Source of the DNA: Cryomorphaceae bacterium
GTDB taxonomy: Bacteria; Bacteroidota; Bacteroidia; Flavobacteriales_G; Salibacteraceae
Assembly: GCA_003564735.1 (NCBI GenBank)
Contig: PXEK01000342.1
Location: forward strand, 1 to 6,953
Direction of reading: 5' to 3'
Length of the DNA stretch: 6,953 bases
The position numbers and the translations under genes were made by a program. Shown piece after piece: positions 5,513 to 6,953 of this stretch. Under the pieces are notes generated by a model, which saw only the letters and a list, made by a program, of their open reading frames with translations, was not told the DNA's origin and ran no database searches. The first letter of the stretch is position 1, and every line of letters begins with the position of its first letter.

Positions 5513-6953
5513 ATGAAAAACCGATGTGCATTAAGTATTCTCACACTTTTATTGTTGGCAGGCTGTATTGGTGACGATTTACAAAACGTAAAATTAGATA
5601 ATTGGTCGCCCGAGATTGCCGTTCCGCTGGTGTATTCCAACCTCACCATTCGGGATATACTTGACGAAACCGATACCGAAATTATTGTGGTTGATGAAAA
5701 TACACGGCAAGTGGCATTGGTTTACAACGATGAGCTTATTTCCATTGATGCCAATGATTTACTAGCATTGCCCGAGTTTGACGTTGAACAATCCATAAGT
5801 TTTACGCAAGTACAAATTGATCAACTGGTGCAAAACGGCAGTTTTACCTTAAACAATGACCAACAGGCCGATTTTAGCAGTGAAACCCACATGAAGTTAG
5901 AATCCATCACCTTTGAAGACGGAATCATTGATATTGAAATCACCTCAGATATTGACGTATCGGGAACATTAGAAATTGAAATGCCCGAATTTATGCGCAA
6001 CGGACAACCTTTAATTCGCAGCGTGCCTTTGAACTTTGCGAGTGGACAAAACACCGTAAATGAACAAATTGACTTAAGAAACTACCGTGTAGATTTGGCG
6101 AGCGGTTCACAAGGGTACAATCAATTTGGTATTGAATACACCTTTCATGCAGATTACGAAGGGCAAAATGTGAATGTAACCGATTTACTCAACATCAAAT
6201 CAACTTTTAGTAAACTTAAATTTTTAAAGTTGTACGGCGATATCGGTCAAATTGAATTTCTCAATGAGGCAGGTAAGGTCGAGTTGGATATTTTCAAAAA
6301 TAGTGAGGGCGGTTTTTTTCGGCTGACAAATCCAAGTGTTGTATTAAAAATCAATAACAGCTTTGGTGTTCCCGTAGATATTGAAATTGAAAAATTCGCA
6401 TCAACGAACCTGCGCACCGGTATTACGCAAGACCTTTTACTTGCCAATTTTCCCAATCCTTTCGGAATAAGATCTCCTTCCTTGGGAAATGAAGGGAACA
6501 CCAAACAAACCGTATTGGAAATTAATAGCGATAACAGCAATATTGGCGATATAATTCAACCCGCACCGCAAACTATCAACTATAAGGTGGAGTCTGTATC
6601 GAACCCCGGCAGTTCTACTTCACCGGTTAACCTGCCCAATTTTGTGACCAACTTTAGTGAACTTTCACTGCAAACAGAAGTTGTTTTACCCCTTGAGGGA
6701 CTGGCTCACAGTTTTGTGTTGGCCGATACGCTCAATTTTAATTTTGGTGATGATTTCGAACGAATAGATTCTTTTAGTTTGCGGTTAGCCGTAAATAATG
6801 GGTTTCCCTTGGGTACGGTAGTTCAATTGTATTTCTTGGATGCTGAAATGCAACTAACCGACTCATTATTTAATGAGGCTACACCTATTTTCTCTCCGGC
6901 CTTAATTAATGATGACGGTATAGTTATTGAGTCGGTTGAGAGTATCACCGATA
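5513..6953 (+). CDS. Large lipoprotein of unknown function (3'-partial)
   Basis: From ATG 5513 the frame stays open to the window edge: 480 complete codons, no stop seen. The N-terminus is a lipoprotein signal, MKNRC then a hydrophobic core and LAGC, with Cys18 lipidated. IGDD follows, so it is acidic after the cysteine and surface export is possible. An in-frame TGA at 5480 and the absence of another ATG between fix the start. Residues about 29-50 read DNWSPEIAVPLVYSNLTIRD, a pattern I associate with large uncharacterised Bacteroidota lipoproteins. The rest is beta-rich, with alternating hydrophobic segments such as IIDIEITSDIDVSGTLEIEM (about 138-157) and no membrane helix, catalytic motif or SusD-like helical pattern. 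It is transcribed divergently from the small lipoprotein across 167 bases. Only a weak promoter match is seen (TTTC-N17-TAAATTTT, 5463-5491). The function is unknown. Confidence 0.87.
   Translation, partial: MKNRCALSILTLLLLAGCIGDDLQNVKLDNWSPEIAVPLVYSNLTIRDILDETDTEIIVVDENTRQVALVYNDELISIDANDLLALPEFDVEQSISFTQVQIDQLVQNGSFTLNNDQQADFSSETHMKLESITFEDGIIDIEITSDIDVSGTLEIEMPEFMRNGQPLIRSVPLNFASGQNTVNEQIDLRNYRVDLASGSQGYNQFGIEYTFHADYEGQNVNVTDLLNIKSTFSKLKFLKLYGDIGQIEFLNEAGKVELDIFKNSEGGFFRLTNPSVVLKINNSFGVPVDIEIEKFASTNLRTGITQDLLLANFPNPFGIRSPSLGNEGNTKQTVLEINSDNSNIGDIIQPAPQTINYKVESVSNPGSSTSPVNLPNFVTNFSELSLQTEVVLPLEGLAHSFVLADTLNFNFGDDFERIDSFSLRLAVNNGFPLGTVVQLYFLDAEMQLTDSLFNEATPIFSPALINDDGIVIESVESITD

Noticed and set aside
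5821..6540. Two minus-strand ORFs of 77 and 97 codons inside the large lipoprotein gene
   Set aside because: Both lie opposite a continuous 480-codon frame with a lipoprotein signal. They look like antisense shadows of its amino-acid pattern.
1..6953. CRISPR array, tRNA or rRNA genes, or a known defence, toxin or phage system
   Set aside because: I saw no regularly spaced repeats, no tRNA- or rRNA-like sequence, and no motifs of such systems on either strand.

Overview
The window looks like a chromosomal segment from a member of the Bacteroidota, most likely a flavobacterium-like marine or environmental lineage. Four things point there: a type IX secretion (T9SS) C-terminal sorting domain on the secreted nuclease; two lipoproteins with acidic residues just after the lipobox cysteine; promoter boxes of the TAnnTTTG type; and start codons preceded by A-rich leaders with no Shine-Dalgarno sequence. 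Coding DNA is moderately AT-rich and the spacers are clearly richer in A+T.

Layout, left to right. (1) 1-975 (+): the C-terminal half of the succinate dehydrogenase/fumarate reductase flavoprotein, cut by the window start. (2) 1038-2465 (+): a YbjT-like atypical SDR with a C-terminal DUF2867 domain, sitting where sdhB would be expected. (3) 2466-2939: a 474-base AT-rich spacer with two exact TAnnTTTG boxes, a doubtful 58-codon ORF and a small hairpin just before the next gene. (4) 2940-4544 (+): a secreted endonuclease I with an extra beta-sandwich-like region and a T9SS tail. (5) About 4544-4759: a short non-coding insertion with imperfect terminal inverted repeats, flanked by a TCATTA direct repeat. 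It carries a strong hairpin and a promoter-like sequence, and it separates the nuclease from its terminator. (6) 4772-4800: a perfect 11-bp bidirectional terminator shared by converging genes. (7) 4824-5345 (-): a small, probably surface-exposed lipoprotein. (8) 5513-6953 (+): a divergently transcribed large lipoprotein of unknown function that runs off the window end.

The genes do not form one pathway. SdhA is central respiration, the SDR is an uncharacterised redox-type protein, and the right half encodes three exported envelope or extracellular proteins, only one with a predictable activity (extracellular nucleic-acid degradation). I see no defence system, CRISPR array, tRNA or rRNA, and no convincing undescribed multi-gene system. 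The most informative observation is the short insertion at the nuclease stop codon. Removing it and one repeat copy in silico restores a TAG stop six bases ahead of the terminator, so the pre-insertion state can be read directly.
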